Positions 38,501 to 50,000 of a DNA stretch of 64,000 bases are shown piece after piece. The position numbers and the translations under genes were made by a program. The DNA is from Nectonema munidae (Eukaryota; Nematomorpha; Nectonematoida; Nectonematidae), in the NCBI GenBank assembly GCA_030549495.1, contig JAUIRK010000150.1, forward strand, positions 124,001-188,000. The letters run 5' to 3'. Positions within the stretch are counted from its first letter, which is position 1. Every line of letters starts with the position of its first letter. The notes under the pieces are model-generated. The model worked only from the letters and a program-made list of their open reading frames with translations, made no database searches and was not told the DNA's origin.

Positions 38501-40769
38501 ACTCATTAAAACTGTTCACGGACCCCGTAAGACGCAGCCATGGACCTATAAGGAGTCCGTGGACCCCAGATTCTGCTTTAGATTCTTTTTTTCTATAATA
38601 CTTTGAAATGACTCGATACATATGTGCTTTATAATGTAAATTAACAATTTCAATTATTAACACATATGTTCTAGAAAGATTGATGTAGATATTTTAAAAA
38701 GTGCTGTAGAAATAAATATTGACTTGTAGAAAATCTGATTAATTATTTGATTAAAAATTTTAGCGATTGTATAAACAGATCAAAGGCAAAAAAAATAAAT
38801 TTCTTTTAAAGGTGAATTGGGGGATTAATTAGTAAAATAAAAGGTATAATGAAAGAGAATATTGTCAAATTTATCATAAGAATTTTACATTAACCCATTT
38901 ACGACCAAGCAAAGCAGACGATATCTAAAAAAAACGCAGACGATTTATATTCAAAGTCATTGATAAAAGCAGACGAAGATAAAATTACTTATGTTCCCAA
39001 ATAGGAACATTGGTCGTAAATGGGTTAAACTTAAACAAAAGTTTAATATATTTAATTAGAACGAAATAAGGAATAAAAGAAACTAAGATAATTAGTATAC
39101 AATATATTTTTAATTCAGCAAAAGTTCTTTATGAGCGTATACCAATAAATTTCGTTCCTTTAATTTTATTTTTTCGAATCGATTATCTTGTCAAAAAAAT
39201 AATGTCACCAGTTTGTCTGTTACTTCCAAATCGAGAGAAGAAATAAACTTAATAAAAAAAACGATATCAGCTTGGGTCTATTACTTAAATATTCTAAATT
39301 TAAAAACTTTTTAAATTTCTACCTATACATTGCGAAATACCCCGTGGTATAAAAAAATCTCGACGGGCTGGACCCTTAGTAGGAAGCTGGACTACAAAAC
39401 ATAGTGCTGTTTATTACACGTGAAGGAAATGAACATCTTCTTTCTCATTTAGAAGCGTATAAAATTGGTCGCAGTTTAGGCATGGCTTTTCAACTGCGCG
39501 ATGATTGCCTAGATTATACTGCCAGTGAAGAAGCTTCAGGCAAACCAAGCATCGGTTCAGATCTTCGCCTAGGCCTAGCAACTGCTCCGGTTCTCTTTGC
39601 TGCAGAAGAATTTCCTCAACTGAATCCACTCATCTCTCGACGGTTTTCATCTTTTACTTAAGCTTGCATATATATATTAATCACAATACCTAAATCCATG
39701 ATTCCTCTTATGTAAGTAGGCTGTTTTAGTGTATTTTGAATACGTGTTCATAAATTTTTCATACTTTCGGTTTCGGCTTTAAGGATTATGCAATTCTGAA
39801 TTTTGCCATACATCGATTCGATTCATAAATTGAATAATAGGCATATACCGAAGTTGTGCATGCATGTCTAATGTCAATACGCATGTAGTTTGCATGTATA
39901 TATGTCTAGATGTTTTTTGTGCCAGGCGTATTTTAATACAAATAAATAGCAAAGTTTGTGTCAAGAATGTGAAAAAATGTATATGTAAATGTATGTATGT
40001 GCAACCAAACCCAACCTCAAACTTTAATACTAACACTAATGCTAATTCTACTCTAATCCCAAGTCCAGCAATCGGTTTCCAAAATTTTACACATCAAGGT
40101 CCATTTTGAAATTGTTTGAGCGCTTGTCAATCAACTATTATGCAAATTAAGGAACAAATTTTAGTAGCCAAAATCATAGGTAGAGAGCAATCGATATGTC
40201 TATTTCAAAATCCTTTAAAATGGTAGATTACGATTGAACGATTAAAAAATATTGGTTGAAAGCCTAAATGAAATTTTAGAAAAACGCATTCTGAAAGATT
40301 CTTTTCTTTCATTCATAGTAAAATTTCCATCTCATATTAGGATAAAAAAAATTGTGCTTTTTTTTAAATAACAAATCTTAATTTTATGAATGCTATTGCA
40401 AAAAGTGACTTATTGATTGGAAATTTGTTGTCGACGCAATCTCGTTTCGTAATGACAGGCACAACTTTGTCTGCCTTCTCGTTTTGAAAATTGAGCAACT
40501 GCCATTTTTCTCTCAATCAAAGGATGACCTGCTTTTATTCATTTAGATTTTCGCATAAAAATGACTCGGAAATCGCACTCTCACTCGTTCTTCGAAGTTC
40601 TGGCTTGAAAAAAACAAAGCAGTTGGTGGATTCACACATTGACGAGTGCTTGTGCTTGATCGATTCCCTCGCTCCGACTCACAAATACGATACGGTCTCT
40701 TCGTTTCAAAGTTTGCCGGAGACTTCGTGTTTAATCTCCCTCGTTAAATCTCTCAGAGTCGAGTTATAG
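35568..40769 (+). CDS. PDSS1: Decaprenyl/solanesyl diphosphate synthase subunit 1 (four exons)
   Basis: Trans-polyprenyl diphosphate synthase, which extends farnesyl/geranylgeranyl diphosphate with isopentenyl diphosphate to make the ubiquinone side chain in mitochondria; in animals it pairs with PDSS2. Exons: 35568-36096, 36153-36416, 39405-39642, 40547-40769; all introns are GT-AG (56, 2988 and 904 nt) and the phases close, giving 417 residues (human about 415). The first aspartate-rich motif is LLHDDVIDAAKIRRG and the second FQLRDDCLDYT, followed by GKPSIGSDLRLGLATAPVLF, typical of PDSS1. The joined C-terminus ISRRFSHKND...SEIALSLVLRSSGLKKT matches the family. The N-terminus is basic and lacks acidic residues, as in a mitochondrial presequence. 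About 15 extra residues precede YKIGRSLGMAF. Intron 2 carries a SINE, a hAT MITE, a TTAA MITE and a fold-back repeat. Confidence 0.93.
37620..37832. repeat. Imperfect fold-back (inverted repeat) in PDSS1 intron 2
   Basis: The left arm (AAATAAAAAGAGTAAAATTT ... ACTAAACGTAGATGTAAAT ... TTGAATGAAAAG) and the right arm (reverse complement: AAATAAAAAGAGTAAAGTTT ... ACTAAACGTAGAAGATGTAA ... TTGAATGAAAAAAG) pair over about 85 nt each, the right arm carrying an extra 35 nt or so. In the PDSS1 pre-mRNA this would form a long hairpin. It may be a fold-back MITE; no target duplication was found. Confidence 0.75.
38140..38234 (-). repeat. tRNA-derived SINE, family A, copy 2 (internally deleted)
   Basis: On the minus strand the head GAGGGCGTGAGTATAGTTGA and the TTTCGATAACTCAAAGTTTG part match the copy at 62292-62438, and the tail TCTTCTCGATGAAAACACCCC matches the copy at 6287. 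The B-box part is missing. It lies in intron 2 of PDSS1. Confidence 0.7.
38269..38575. mobile_element. Probable hAT MITE in PDSS1 intron 2
   Basis: The left end reads CATGGGTTCTTAGCATTTAT followed by CAGTCATGGACCCC; the right end, reverse complemented, reads CAGAATCTGGGGTCCACGG. The CA(G/T)GGGTTCT start and the facing (G/C)TGGACCCC blocks resemble hAT MITE ends, but the 8-bp flanks (CCTTAAAG, CTTTAGAT) do not match. Confidence 0.55.
38890..39028. mobile_element. TTAA-type (piggyBac-like) MITE, single copy
   Basis: A 139-bp element has a perfect 19-bp terminal inverted repeat TTAACCCATTTACGACCAA. The outer TTAA on each side is the expected piggyBac-type target duplication. The interior is the same as the arms of the palindrome at 24676-24931 (CAGACGATATC, GATTTATATTCAAAGTCATT, GCAGACGAAGAT, ACTTATGTTC). 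No coding sequence. It sits in PDSS1 intron 2, about 375 nt before exon 3. Confidence 0.88.
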
Positions 40770-40945
40770 ACTTTTGGTAGTTCTCCTTTTCACAGCATTT
40801 AATTTCCTGTTCTCCTGCACAAGATTTGTTCGCTTTGTATAAAAGGTAATCATCATCACGGATTGAATTTGGACATATTTATAGGCCCATTCATTTGTTC
40901 AATGATCTTCTAGTCTAACGAAATATGCATTGCATTGTTGTTACA

Positions 40946-40951
40946 AATAAA
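40946..40951 (+). terminator. Candidate polyadenylation signal of PDSS1
   Basis: AATAAA lies 177 nt after the PDSS1 stop codon and is followed by A/T-rich sequence. In such A/T-rich DNA this hexamer is common, so the assignment rests on position alone. Confidence 0.45.
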
Positions 40952-41051
40952 AAGCATTATTTTTCAATCATTTTATATTTTTCATAAATAATCCGTATCA
41001 CGAAAATATCCACAATGGACTATTAACACCGATGACAAAAACATCTCAAAA

Positions 41052-41423
41052 CAGGCGTAGGCAAACTTTTCCGTGAAAGGGGTACATTTAAAATTTTGCT
41101 CCTTTAAGGGGTTTAGTATAGTAAAATGAAGAATATTTAAAATAAGCCGACTTAAGTTTTAGAGAAAGAAAGAATAAGTTTTTTATTGATATTTAATGTA
41201 ATTTTATCGATTGGTGATACAAATAGAAGAAAGGATTTTATTATTTGATTTTTTTAAAATAAAACCTGTATTAAAATTTAATTTGAACTTTTAAATTTCA
41301 ATCATACGTTTTTCGCATACTTCATCTTTAAAAAATTAAAAAAAATACAATTTAGCTTGTCATTTTGTATATATAAAATTTCTACGCCCTTTGTAAAGTT
41401 TAAATAAAGTTTGGGCACCGCTG
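41052..41423. mobile_element. hAT MITE between PDSS1 and CCNC
   Basis: The left end CAGGCGTAGGCAAACTTTTC faces the right end, reverse complemented CAGCGGTGCCCAAACTTTAT. This CAGxGGTGxxCAAACTTT end is a frequent hAT MITE terminus. The 8-bp flanks (TCTCAAAA, GTCTTTAT) do not match, so it is old or the borders are off by a few bases. Confidence 0.7.
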
Positions 41424-42006
41424 GTCTTTATGATCACAATGAACTTGTGCAAGTATTTTTATTAAAATACATCATAGTACCGAAATATGCCTTAAATTCA
41501 AGCTGCTTTAATACAAATAATGAGTTTAAAATTTTCGAAGCAATACGAATTATTTAGGGTAATTTGAAATCTATTTTTGAATTCATGCTATTTTCTCTGG
41601 ATACAGATTAACGCCTTTTATATTTTTGTCTTTTCCACCCACATAGTGTGTATAAAGAAAAATGTTTTATCTGATATAATCATATATTTCATTAGCTTAA
41701 TTTTCCTTTGCATTTTTAGCATTTATTCATTATGCATACATTTTTGAAATTACACATACGATTAATTTTTTTTTACTTAACAGAGAAAAATAATTTTTTT
41801 CTCAATAAATCCATCTATTATATATGTGAGTTTTGTCAAATTTAATTTGGTTCTTTGTTCCACTTATAATAATGTTTCGTAATGCTATCAATCTAAACAA
41901 GCGTTATGTAATATGTCCTCTGAATAAAAATTGGAGCATAAAGAAAGGAAATATATTGGCATATTTTATACATTAAGGCATATTTGAAAAATATAAATAA
42001 TGAGGT

Positions 42007-42996
42007 TCAGTGTCTTTGCATGAGTTGAGGATTATTGCCTGTGCTATTGCTCAAACATTCCTTACTGATGGTGTTCTTATTTACATCATCCATGCTATTG
42101 TTGCTATTATTACTATTCATGGGGTTGGAGTTGTTTGTGGTTGAGCATACTGCATTTGCCGCATTCTCATTTTTAATCCCTCCAATCTTCTCAAGGATGA
42201 AAGGGACTTCCTGCTTCTCGTCAAAGCTTTCGCACAATTTGTAGAAGCTGAGTAGGGAAGTGGTGACTTCGAGTAAACTGCACTCGTCCGTCGTGCCTCC
42301 ATCTGCGGTGAAGGGTAATGCCAGTTCACTGAACCAGGGAGTGCAGTCCTTCTGCTCCAAGATGCAGGCTAGGTGAACTGCGGCGATGGCAATCACATGG
42401 GGAGGATACATTAAGGAGAGGTCGGTGCGATAGGAATCATTAACAATGCTCCACGCAGTCGGAAGAATGCACTTGTTTTCTTCGCTGGAGCACAAATCCA
42501 CGCTCAAATGGAGTAGGGGGCGGTACGCGTGGAACACGATTAGACAGCAGTCCAGCGTTTCCAGCAAGTAAAACTCGGCTTCGAGAATGTGATTCGCACG
42601 ATACGGGTATTCAGCGCTCGTTGTGAAGATGTGCCCGTACCTACTCTTCATGACGTGTTGGCAGGCCGCGACCAAACGCGAATTGGAAATAACGCCAAAC
42701 TCGTCCACCTTGGAGGACAGGAATAGGCAGGTCGGAGCGAGTAAGAGGGGATCGACGTCTTTTAACGAGTTGATCAGGTAGAAGCGCTTGAAATAGACGG
42801 TGGCGGTCGCAATCACTTGCTGTTTCAACTTCAACTGTTCTCCGATCTTTTGAATGAATTTGGCATAAAAGACGTGCAGTTTGGTGTATTCGTCTTTGCT
42901 CAGGATTTGAAAGTCTTCTCGGTGTTTTGCGTGTATCACATTGGCATCAAATATCCAGTTTTGGAAATGAGAACTTTTCCAAAAGTTGGCTGACAT
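42007..42996 (-). CDS. CCNC: Cyclin C, Mediator kinase-module subunit
   Basis: Regulatory cyclin of CDK8/CDK19 in the Mediator kinase module, acting in the nucleus on RNA polymerase II transcription. The start chosen is MSANFWKSSHFQNWI, which aligns with the family start (MAGNFWQSSHYLQWI); 329 residues versus 283 in human. Diagnostic blocks: LKLKQQVIATATVYFKRFY, LAPTCLFLSSKVDEFGVISN, YRANHILEAEFYLLETLDCC and IVNDSYRTDLSLMYPPHVIA, covering both cyclin folds. The C-terminus is an added Asn/Ser-rich tail (about residues 280-329). The CDS has no intron and is visibly richer in G+C than its surroundings. It is convergent with PDSS1, stop codons 1.24 kb apart. A longer frame to 43122 exists, but that extension looks intronic. 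A candidate TTTATT (AATAAA on the minus strand) is at 41722-41727. Confidence 0.93.
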   Translation of the reverse strand: MSANFWKSSHFQNWIFDANVIHAKHREDFQILSKDEYTKLHVFYAKFIQKIGEQLKLKQQVIATATVYFKRFYLINSLKDVDPLLLAPTCLFLSSKVDEFGVISNSRLVAACQHVMKSRYGHIFTTSAEYPYRANHILEAEFYLLETLDCCLIVFHAYRPLLHLSVDLCSSEENKCILPTAWSIVNDSYRTDLSLMYPPHVIAIAAVHLACILEQKDCTPWFSELALPFTADGGTTDECSLLEVTTSLLSFYKLCESFDEKQEVPFILEKIGGIKNENAANAVCSTTNNSNPMNSNNSNNSMDDVNKNTISKECLSNSTGNNPQLMQRH

Positions 42997-43002
42997 AGCA
43001 GC

Positions 43003-43026
43003 GTCTAAAAATTTAAAAAAAACACG
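43003..43026 (-). other. Probable 3' splice site of a CCNC 5'UTR intron
   Basis: On the minus strand TTTTTTTTAAATTTTTAG is followed by ACGCTGCT and then the CCNC start codon at 42996. This is a good polypyrimidine tract plus AG, suggesting a spliced 5' leader. It argues that the upstream in-frame ATG at 43122 is not used. The matching donor was not located. Confidence 0.5.
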
Positions 43027-43504
43027 ACTATTTAAGAGCTTTGAGGGTCGATATGAGAACGTGGCCCAAGAAATAAAACCGTCAGCTTTAAATGCATAAA
43101 ATACCATTAAAAAGGAGAGCAAACAATTATTCTACAAAATAACTGTTATCAAAGGGTTGAATCTCAATAATTTAAAGGAGACTGGCTATCTTGCGTTCGA
43201 AAATAGTATGAAATACATATATTATGAACAAAATGGTATCTCAATATCATATTTTACTAAGTCATCGCGCACTATTGATGCGCAGCGAACTGACATCGTT
43301 TAGTGTTAATGCCTGTTTGCGAAATGCTAATTGGCTTTAAACGTTAGACAGCATTACTCTCAATAATTCCTTGCAGCATTTTATAGTGAAATATTCAAAT
43401 ATTGTAAAATATTTCGAGGTTATTATGAAGATAGTTTGAGGACCAGAATTTTGAAGAATAATCTTCACTAGAAATTTAAAGATTTTTAATAAAATTATAT
43501 ATAG

Positions 43505-43650
43505 AAGAACCTCAATATAAAGAAACTAAAAGGACCTTAATTTTTTTCCGTTTTAAGGAAATTTCAAAATAGTAAAAATTTTTATATCATTGAATTAGAG
43601 TAGAACCTTAATATAAGGAAACCCAACGGTTACAGAGTGAAATCTTTTAT
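43505..43650. mobile_element. Pogo/Tigger-like terminal repeat relics
   Basis: Two similar blocks in direct orientation, AGAAGAACCTCAATATAAAG near 43504 and AGTAGAACCTTAATATAAGG near 43602, resemble the AGTxGAACCTCxATATAA ends of pogo/Tigger elements. There is no transposase between them. They may be remains of two small MITEs. Confidence 0.4.
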
Positions 43651-44065
43651 AAAAAGTATAAGGAATCCTGTGTATAGAGTTCAACTGAAAAAAGGTACAC
43701 AAACTTGTTTTTTTAATCAAATTTTCGTTATATTTTTTCAGCGCGTCGTCAAAATTACGGAGCAAAAACCAATAAAATCAACCGATTGTAAGTTCTCGAA
43801 AAAAAACTATCCTAATTTTTTATATCACAAAGTAAATCATATTTAACAAAATACATACAACACAATTATACGAGGGCTGCATTTTCTATAATAGCCAAAA
43901 CTTTCTCTAGTTTCAAAATTCAAGGAAAAAGATGACTTTTTATTTTCATTATGTAACTCCAATCTTTTAAAATTTTTTTAAACTAAAATGATTATGGCGG
44001 CAATTCTGTTTAACCCATTAAACAAAAATTATTTACTCAAATTTCTGCACACTGGTTTTTATTAC

Positions 44066-44610
44066 AAAGGTCGACAGACATTTCGCCCCATGGACAAATT
44101 GTCTCATAGGCTATTTGTTTCATCCATCTTTGTTTACTATATGTGTAAAATTATTAAGAAATTTTATATTCTTGTTTATTTTATCTCTATTAAATTAATC
44201 ATTTTATCTCTTAATTTTTTTTATCACTTTTAAATAATTATAAATAAAAATGATTAATTGTCCTATTTGATAAAGATATAAAGAAAAAAAGAATTTATAA
44301 AAATGACAGTAAAAAGATCAAAACTAAGCCGCTAAATATTTTTTTCAATAAAGGAATAATATTTTTATCGATAAGCGGTAAGTGTATGAAGTAGACGAAC
44401 GTATGATGTTGCAGTGAATAGGTGAAGATCTGAAGCTCATTTTGTAAAATACGAGAAAGTATGAATTGTCCATGAGACAAAATGTCTTATGAAAATAATG
44501 GGGCGAATTGTCCATGGAACGAACTGTCTTATGAAAATAATGGGGCGACTTGTCCATGGGACGAACTGTCTTATGAAAATAATGGGACGAACTGTCTTAT
44601 GAAAATAATT
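44066..44610. mobile_element. MITE family B, copy 2, with a 42-bp tandem repeat
   Basis: The left end is CAAAGGTCGACAGACATTTCG, shared with 11442. The interior CTCATAGGCTATTTGTTTCA ... TATATGTGTAAAATTATTAA matches 54140-54270. The right part has a 42-bp unit (TCTTATGAAAATAATGGGGC + GAATTGTCCATGGAACGAAC) about three and a half times at 44480-44605. The 54.1 kb copy has fewer units. No coding sequence. Confidence 0.8.
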
Positions 44611-45950
44611 TTTACTTAGAATTTTATAGGTTTACTAAAATATATAAGCAGTTTTACATATCATATCTGTTATTTTTATAGTTGTTTTAAATAGTCGAGT
44701 ACGCATAGATAAATGTGATTTGTAAAAATGAATAGATAGAATTCTTAAAATTTTAAGCGTAAATGATTTGAAGTAAGAGATATAAAGATTTAATTAATAA
44801 TTTTATTGATTAAAAAAATAACTACTATAAAAATACAAGTAAGAAATTAATTTTTATACTAAAAAAGATCATAGTTGAGATATTTTTAAAATATCCTTTT
44901 TAAACTTATATAATAGGTGAATGAAAAGTAAACATTTTTCTATTTTCTCTGATATTCGCGAGAACGAAGGAAAACGAGAATATCAGCCAGCCCTAAATCT
45001 GACACGATCGTCTGATAAAATTTAAGTCCTTTGCTGATATTAAATTGCATTTGAAAAAAAGGAGACAATTAGTCTTTAAAATTTTGGTCCTCAAAGGGTT
45101 AAAAAGTTAAGTTCATTCAAAGGGATTAAATATTAAAATTAAAAGCCGAAATTGACCGCTAGACTTTAAATAAATAATCTTTCATTAAAGGTGTGGACGA
45201 AAGAGATTTTAAAAAAACATAATTTTTAATTTCAAAAAATCCAAAAATTAAATTGAAAACATTCATTTACTTTAACAATAAGCTTATTTCTTAGAATGAA
45301 TTAAATATATACACCTGTCTAATAAGACTTAATAGTTATTGAAAGATTTTTAAAAATAGGTAACAAAAAGTGCATACTGCATAATTTATTTGCTTCAATT
45401 TAAAAAAATATTATTCTAATATATCGTAAGATAGATTTTGTAACTTCTAATTATTTTTATTTAATTGATATAATTCAAAAAGAAAAATTGTTTAAAAAGT
45501 TAATATTTGAAATGAAGCTTCCATTTTTATATTTTATAAAGGTTTAGTTTCATTATTTTTAACATCATTCTAGTATTTATCAAAGAATTGGCATTTAAGT
45601 TTAATTTGATAAGCATACACTCTTCTTCCTTTTAAAGTTGTAAAAAACAATTTTGCTCAAGAAAATCACAATGGTAATTAGATTTTTTTTTAAATTACTT
45701 TTAATGATATATTTATATAAACCTCTAAGAGGTTCTGACCTTTGGTGTGTATAAATATTTATTTTCTTACTTTCACTCTGCAATCTGTTTCATATTTTTA
45801 AATAATTCATTATCGTATTTACATCTATAGAATTTAATGGGTGGGACTTTTATCCAAATAAACCCAAACAGATCAAAACAAATTTAAATAAACACATAAT
45901 AAGTTAAATATACATAGAAGAATTATTCTCAGCATAAAATTAAAATAAAT
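44611..45950. other. Gene-free AT-rich stretch
   Basis: No supported gene or repeat end was seen. Confidence 0.35.
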
Positions 45951-47060
45951 TAGTTAAACCTCCATTAGTGAACACTTCTGAATAGTGAATACCTCCAGTT
46001 AGTAAACGTTTTTTCCTGGTCCCAAAATTGGCTTATCTTTTACTCGATCGCTTTTAACTTTAACTATAACTTTTAACATTGCAAATTTTAGACTTTGTTC
46101 AGATTAGTGAACCACTCTCTACTGTGAACAGTGAACATTTTTCTTGGTCCCAAATATCAAATTTTAATAGACACTTTATTTAGTGAACATACATTTTGTT
46201 CACTCAGCCATATCACTACAGCCATACTCAGTCATCAGACAATTGTCTCATTAAAGACATATCACACAATAAGAAACCAGAACCCTCTATTTGTAATTTA
46301 ACAAAAAGATATTTTTCACCTCCAGCACCTGGTCCCTTTCATACATGGCTGAATCTTTTGTGTCTGTGTGGTTATATGATTATAAATTTATTTTAATTAT
46401 CTTTCTATTTGTAAAATTTCTTTCTTTGTGTGTTGCAGAATTATATGAATTAGGAAAATTCTCAAATCGCATAAATATTTTACAATGGAAAACAAGAACA
46501 AATCTTCTTTGAATATTGAAAAGGCCATGACGTCCAAGAGAAAAAATTTGTCAATATCTAAAAAATTAGGAATTTTAAAGGCAGTAGAAAATAGCAGCCA
46601 AAGAAATATTGCTCAAACTTATAAAATATCTGTTGGTGCAGTTAACAATATTATAAAACGTTAAAGGGAAATTTTAGAGCATGCTGAAGAAAACTGCAAT
46701 CCTGAGACAAAAAGACTGCGAATCTGTGAAAATGAAGAACTAAACAGTAAAGTGTGGCAGTGGTTGTGGCAAAAATATCTAAAGGCTATCCTATATCTGG
46801 TCCATTGGTTCAAGCTCAAGCTTTGAAATTCGCTGACCAACTTGGCAGAACAGAATTCAAAGGATCAAATGGATGGTTGAAGAAGTTCCGTGTTCGTTAT
46901 AACTTCAGGTTCAAAAAGTTGTGTGGTGAAAGTGCTAGTGTTGATGCTGAAACCGTAACAATGTGGAAACAGCGACTTTCCTCACTCATTGATAACTATA
47001 GTCCTGATGACATCTACAACTGCGACGAAACTCAAGTTCAAATGTTAAATAGTGCAAATC
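45951..47060 (+). mobile_element. Tigger-type (pogo superfamily) transposon, 3'-truncated and broken
   Basis: The left end reads AGTTAAACCTCCATTAGTGA, a Tigger-like terminus, followed by repeated AGTGAAC motifs (45967, 45983, 46107, 46130, 46180), probable transposase sites. From ATG 46485 the frame encodes a CENP-B/psq-type helix-turn-helix (LSISKKLGILKAVENSSQR ... YKISVGAVNNIIKR), then a stop near 46662, a frame change near 46755, and the second DNA-binding part (KGYPISGPLVQAQALKFADQ, GSNGWLKKFRVRYNF). The start of the DDE domain follows (IYNCDETQVQM, first catalytic Asp). The rest of the DDE domain and the right terminus are missing. Confidence 0.88.
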
Positions 47061-50000
47061 AAATAAATTTCTTTCTTCTTCTTTCTGGGTATTTAGGTGT
47101 ATTTGGGCGTATTTAGGTAAAAGTCCTACCGTTTATTCGTATAAAGAAAGTATTTTCCATAAATTGAAAAAAAAAATTTCTTTTTATTAATAAAAAATGA
47201 TTTCTTTCTAGAAATGATTTTAATTATTAATTCATAAATCATTCAATAAATGATATTTTGAAGGAGTATCAAATGTTATAGTGAGTATAGATTATGAAAT
47301 TAGATAAAAAATTTCGCTATTTTATCAAAAAAAAATTTATTCGGAAATTTTTTTACATATTTCTATGATATTATAAAAATTGTATTTTTATAATTTAATG
47401 TGATGTTATCATTTTTAAAATAAGTTTCAATTTTTAAATAAAAATCAATTGAATATTTTTCTGAACCTACAAACTAATTATGCATTTTTGAAAAATAAAA
47501 GAAATTGAGAGAGAAAGAGAGAGAGAAAAAAATTTTATCGTTAAAAACAAAAAAATATAAATAATAAAAAAGTACATAAGAAAGCGAATCAAAAAAATAT
47601 AAAAGAAAGATATAAAAGATATTTATCTAAAAGTATATGCATTTTTTGTTAGAAATAAGACTTTGAAACCGAAAAAAGGGTTATGGCTGTTTCTTTAATA
47701 AAAATTTTCACCTTATGTATGAACGAATGTTTAGTAATCAAGTATTTTGAGGACAAATATTCCCAATATGAACATATAACCTAATTTTTTTCAAATCAGA
47801 GTTTCAAATCAAAACATGAAAACTGTAATTTTGTGAGATTTACATTTAGATGAATATTTACCAATGAGTGGTACTCGATAGTTTATATTTATGCCAAATG
47901 GCTCATACAACTTTTTGAATTTACTAAGATTCCTGACTCTCAGTTTGAAAATTCTACAAGAGTTTATATCTATCAATCTTATAAGTTTTATTTAAAATAA
48001 ATAAGGTTTATTTATTTATTGACTTAACAAAAAAAATTTTATAAAAAAAAATATTTTTTTATGTCTCTTATTTTAAAGTCAGAATATGGTAGTATCATTA
48101 AAAATTTTCATTTCAAAATTTTCCATTTAAATTATTTTTTCCATTGAATTAATTTTGATATTATACTCTAGATTTTTTAATTTTTTCTTTATATATTTAT
48201 TTTTTTAAAACATTTATTATAAGGGCATAGGGGTTTCAGATTTTTAAATAAATCATCTTTTTACCTATTTTTTAAAAAATGATTGAAATCAAAAAAGCCT
48301 TAAAAGTGATAATAGATTTTTTTGACACATGACAAGATATAAATCATTACGCACTGGCTAACTTATCAAACTCTGACCTCGATTACTAGTAAAACAATAA
48401 AAAGACTAATTCTCGATGAAACTTTTTATGATCACCCACATTTTTCTAATCGGAATTACTTTTATTACCCACATAAGCAAGTGAAAATTTGAAAAAGTTT
48501 AATGCCCCTTATATTCACTGGGTGCTCACTGCTATTTTTATTATTTGCAAAATTTAAAACGTTTATAAATCTATCTTCTTTGATGAAGTGTTGAAAATTT
48601 TGCTACAAAAAACCCTTATGCTTCAACTTTGTTAATAAAAATTTAGTTTAGTTTCTAATATCCAAGATATTTTTATATTAGGTGAGAACTGTTATTACTT
48701 CAAATTAAAAATCTTAAATTTTTTTCGATGAAAAGGTAGGCCATATACTATACCGGTATCTTAAATATTGTTAATAGTCAGTTTTACATAGTTTTAGTTT
48801 CTAGTTTGATTAAATTTTTGAAGTTTAATAAAATATTTGAATCTGCTAAAACAAATACTTCTCAAATTAATCCATTCAAAATATACACCCCTCAAGATCT
48901 ACTAGATTACTTTACTGCTTTTATGCATGAAATTGAAAGTAACTTGCTTAAATGAACAAAAAATTACTTTTTTTAAAAGAATACAAAAAAAACTATGATC
49001 TCTTTCAAACTCTATTTTTTTTTTTGGAAAAGCAAGAGAGCAAGGAAAGCTTACTGCCATAAAAATATTGTTCTGTAATAAAAGTAATTTTAAAAAGCCT
49101 TAACTGACGTTATAAAAATATTTTATCTAAAAATATTTAAACTTTCCAAAATTATATATTGGCTACAATGACCTTATATCAATTAAAAAAATGTAAATTT
49201 ATTAACAGATTGGGACGATATCAAAAATCTTAAAAGTAGCGAAATGACCAATGTTGAAGATGAAGAAGGAACATATGGCATAAAAAAAGGCTAGCAAAAA
49301 ACAAATATGAATGGTCATCGGAGGAAGAAGAACATTCAGAAAGTTGCTTATTACAGATGAAAAAAATATGATTTAAGTCGAAACCTTAAAATATTTTTTC
49401 GATAATTATGATGATATTGATATACTTCACAAATATCCTAATATAAAAATTTTTTGAAATACAAACATCTCTTGGTTCAAGCGCTCCTGTTTTACTGCGT
49501 TGGTAAATCAAGTGAAAAGAGGAAAATTAGGACAGCATATATTTGGGAAACTTTCTGTTAATCGAGCTAATACTAAATACCCAAATAAAAGTTTATCTTA
49601 GAACTTAATTTTAATATTAATAAGATTTATTTTTTATAGAAATTTTCCTCCATATATTTATAAGTGATTTCACACTTTCGTAGTTTTGATATTTTAAAAA
49701 TTAAATATGTGTTTGTAATTTTTTGTAACAAAATAATGTTAATCTTATAAAAAAAATTCAAAAAACGCTAACGAAAATAATTGAAAAATTGTGAAGTTAA
49801 CGATAACGTTATAATATGGTAGTAGATATTTGTACGGCTTAGTGTTAAAATAACGATATTTGATCAATTTTTCTTTGTCGTTGTCATTAATAACTATAAA
49901 GATAACTAGCAAAAAAAATGTTATATTAACGATAACGAAGTGCTTTAAAAACAGTTACGATACAACTCTACCATTTAGCGACATTGAAAAGTAGTATTTT

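Noticed and set aside
42997-43122. N-terminal extension of cyclin C by 42 residues
   Set aside because: The family starts at MSANFW-like sequence and a polypyrimidine tract plus AG just upstream suggests this part is intron.
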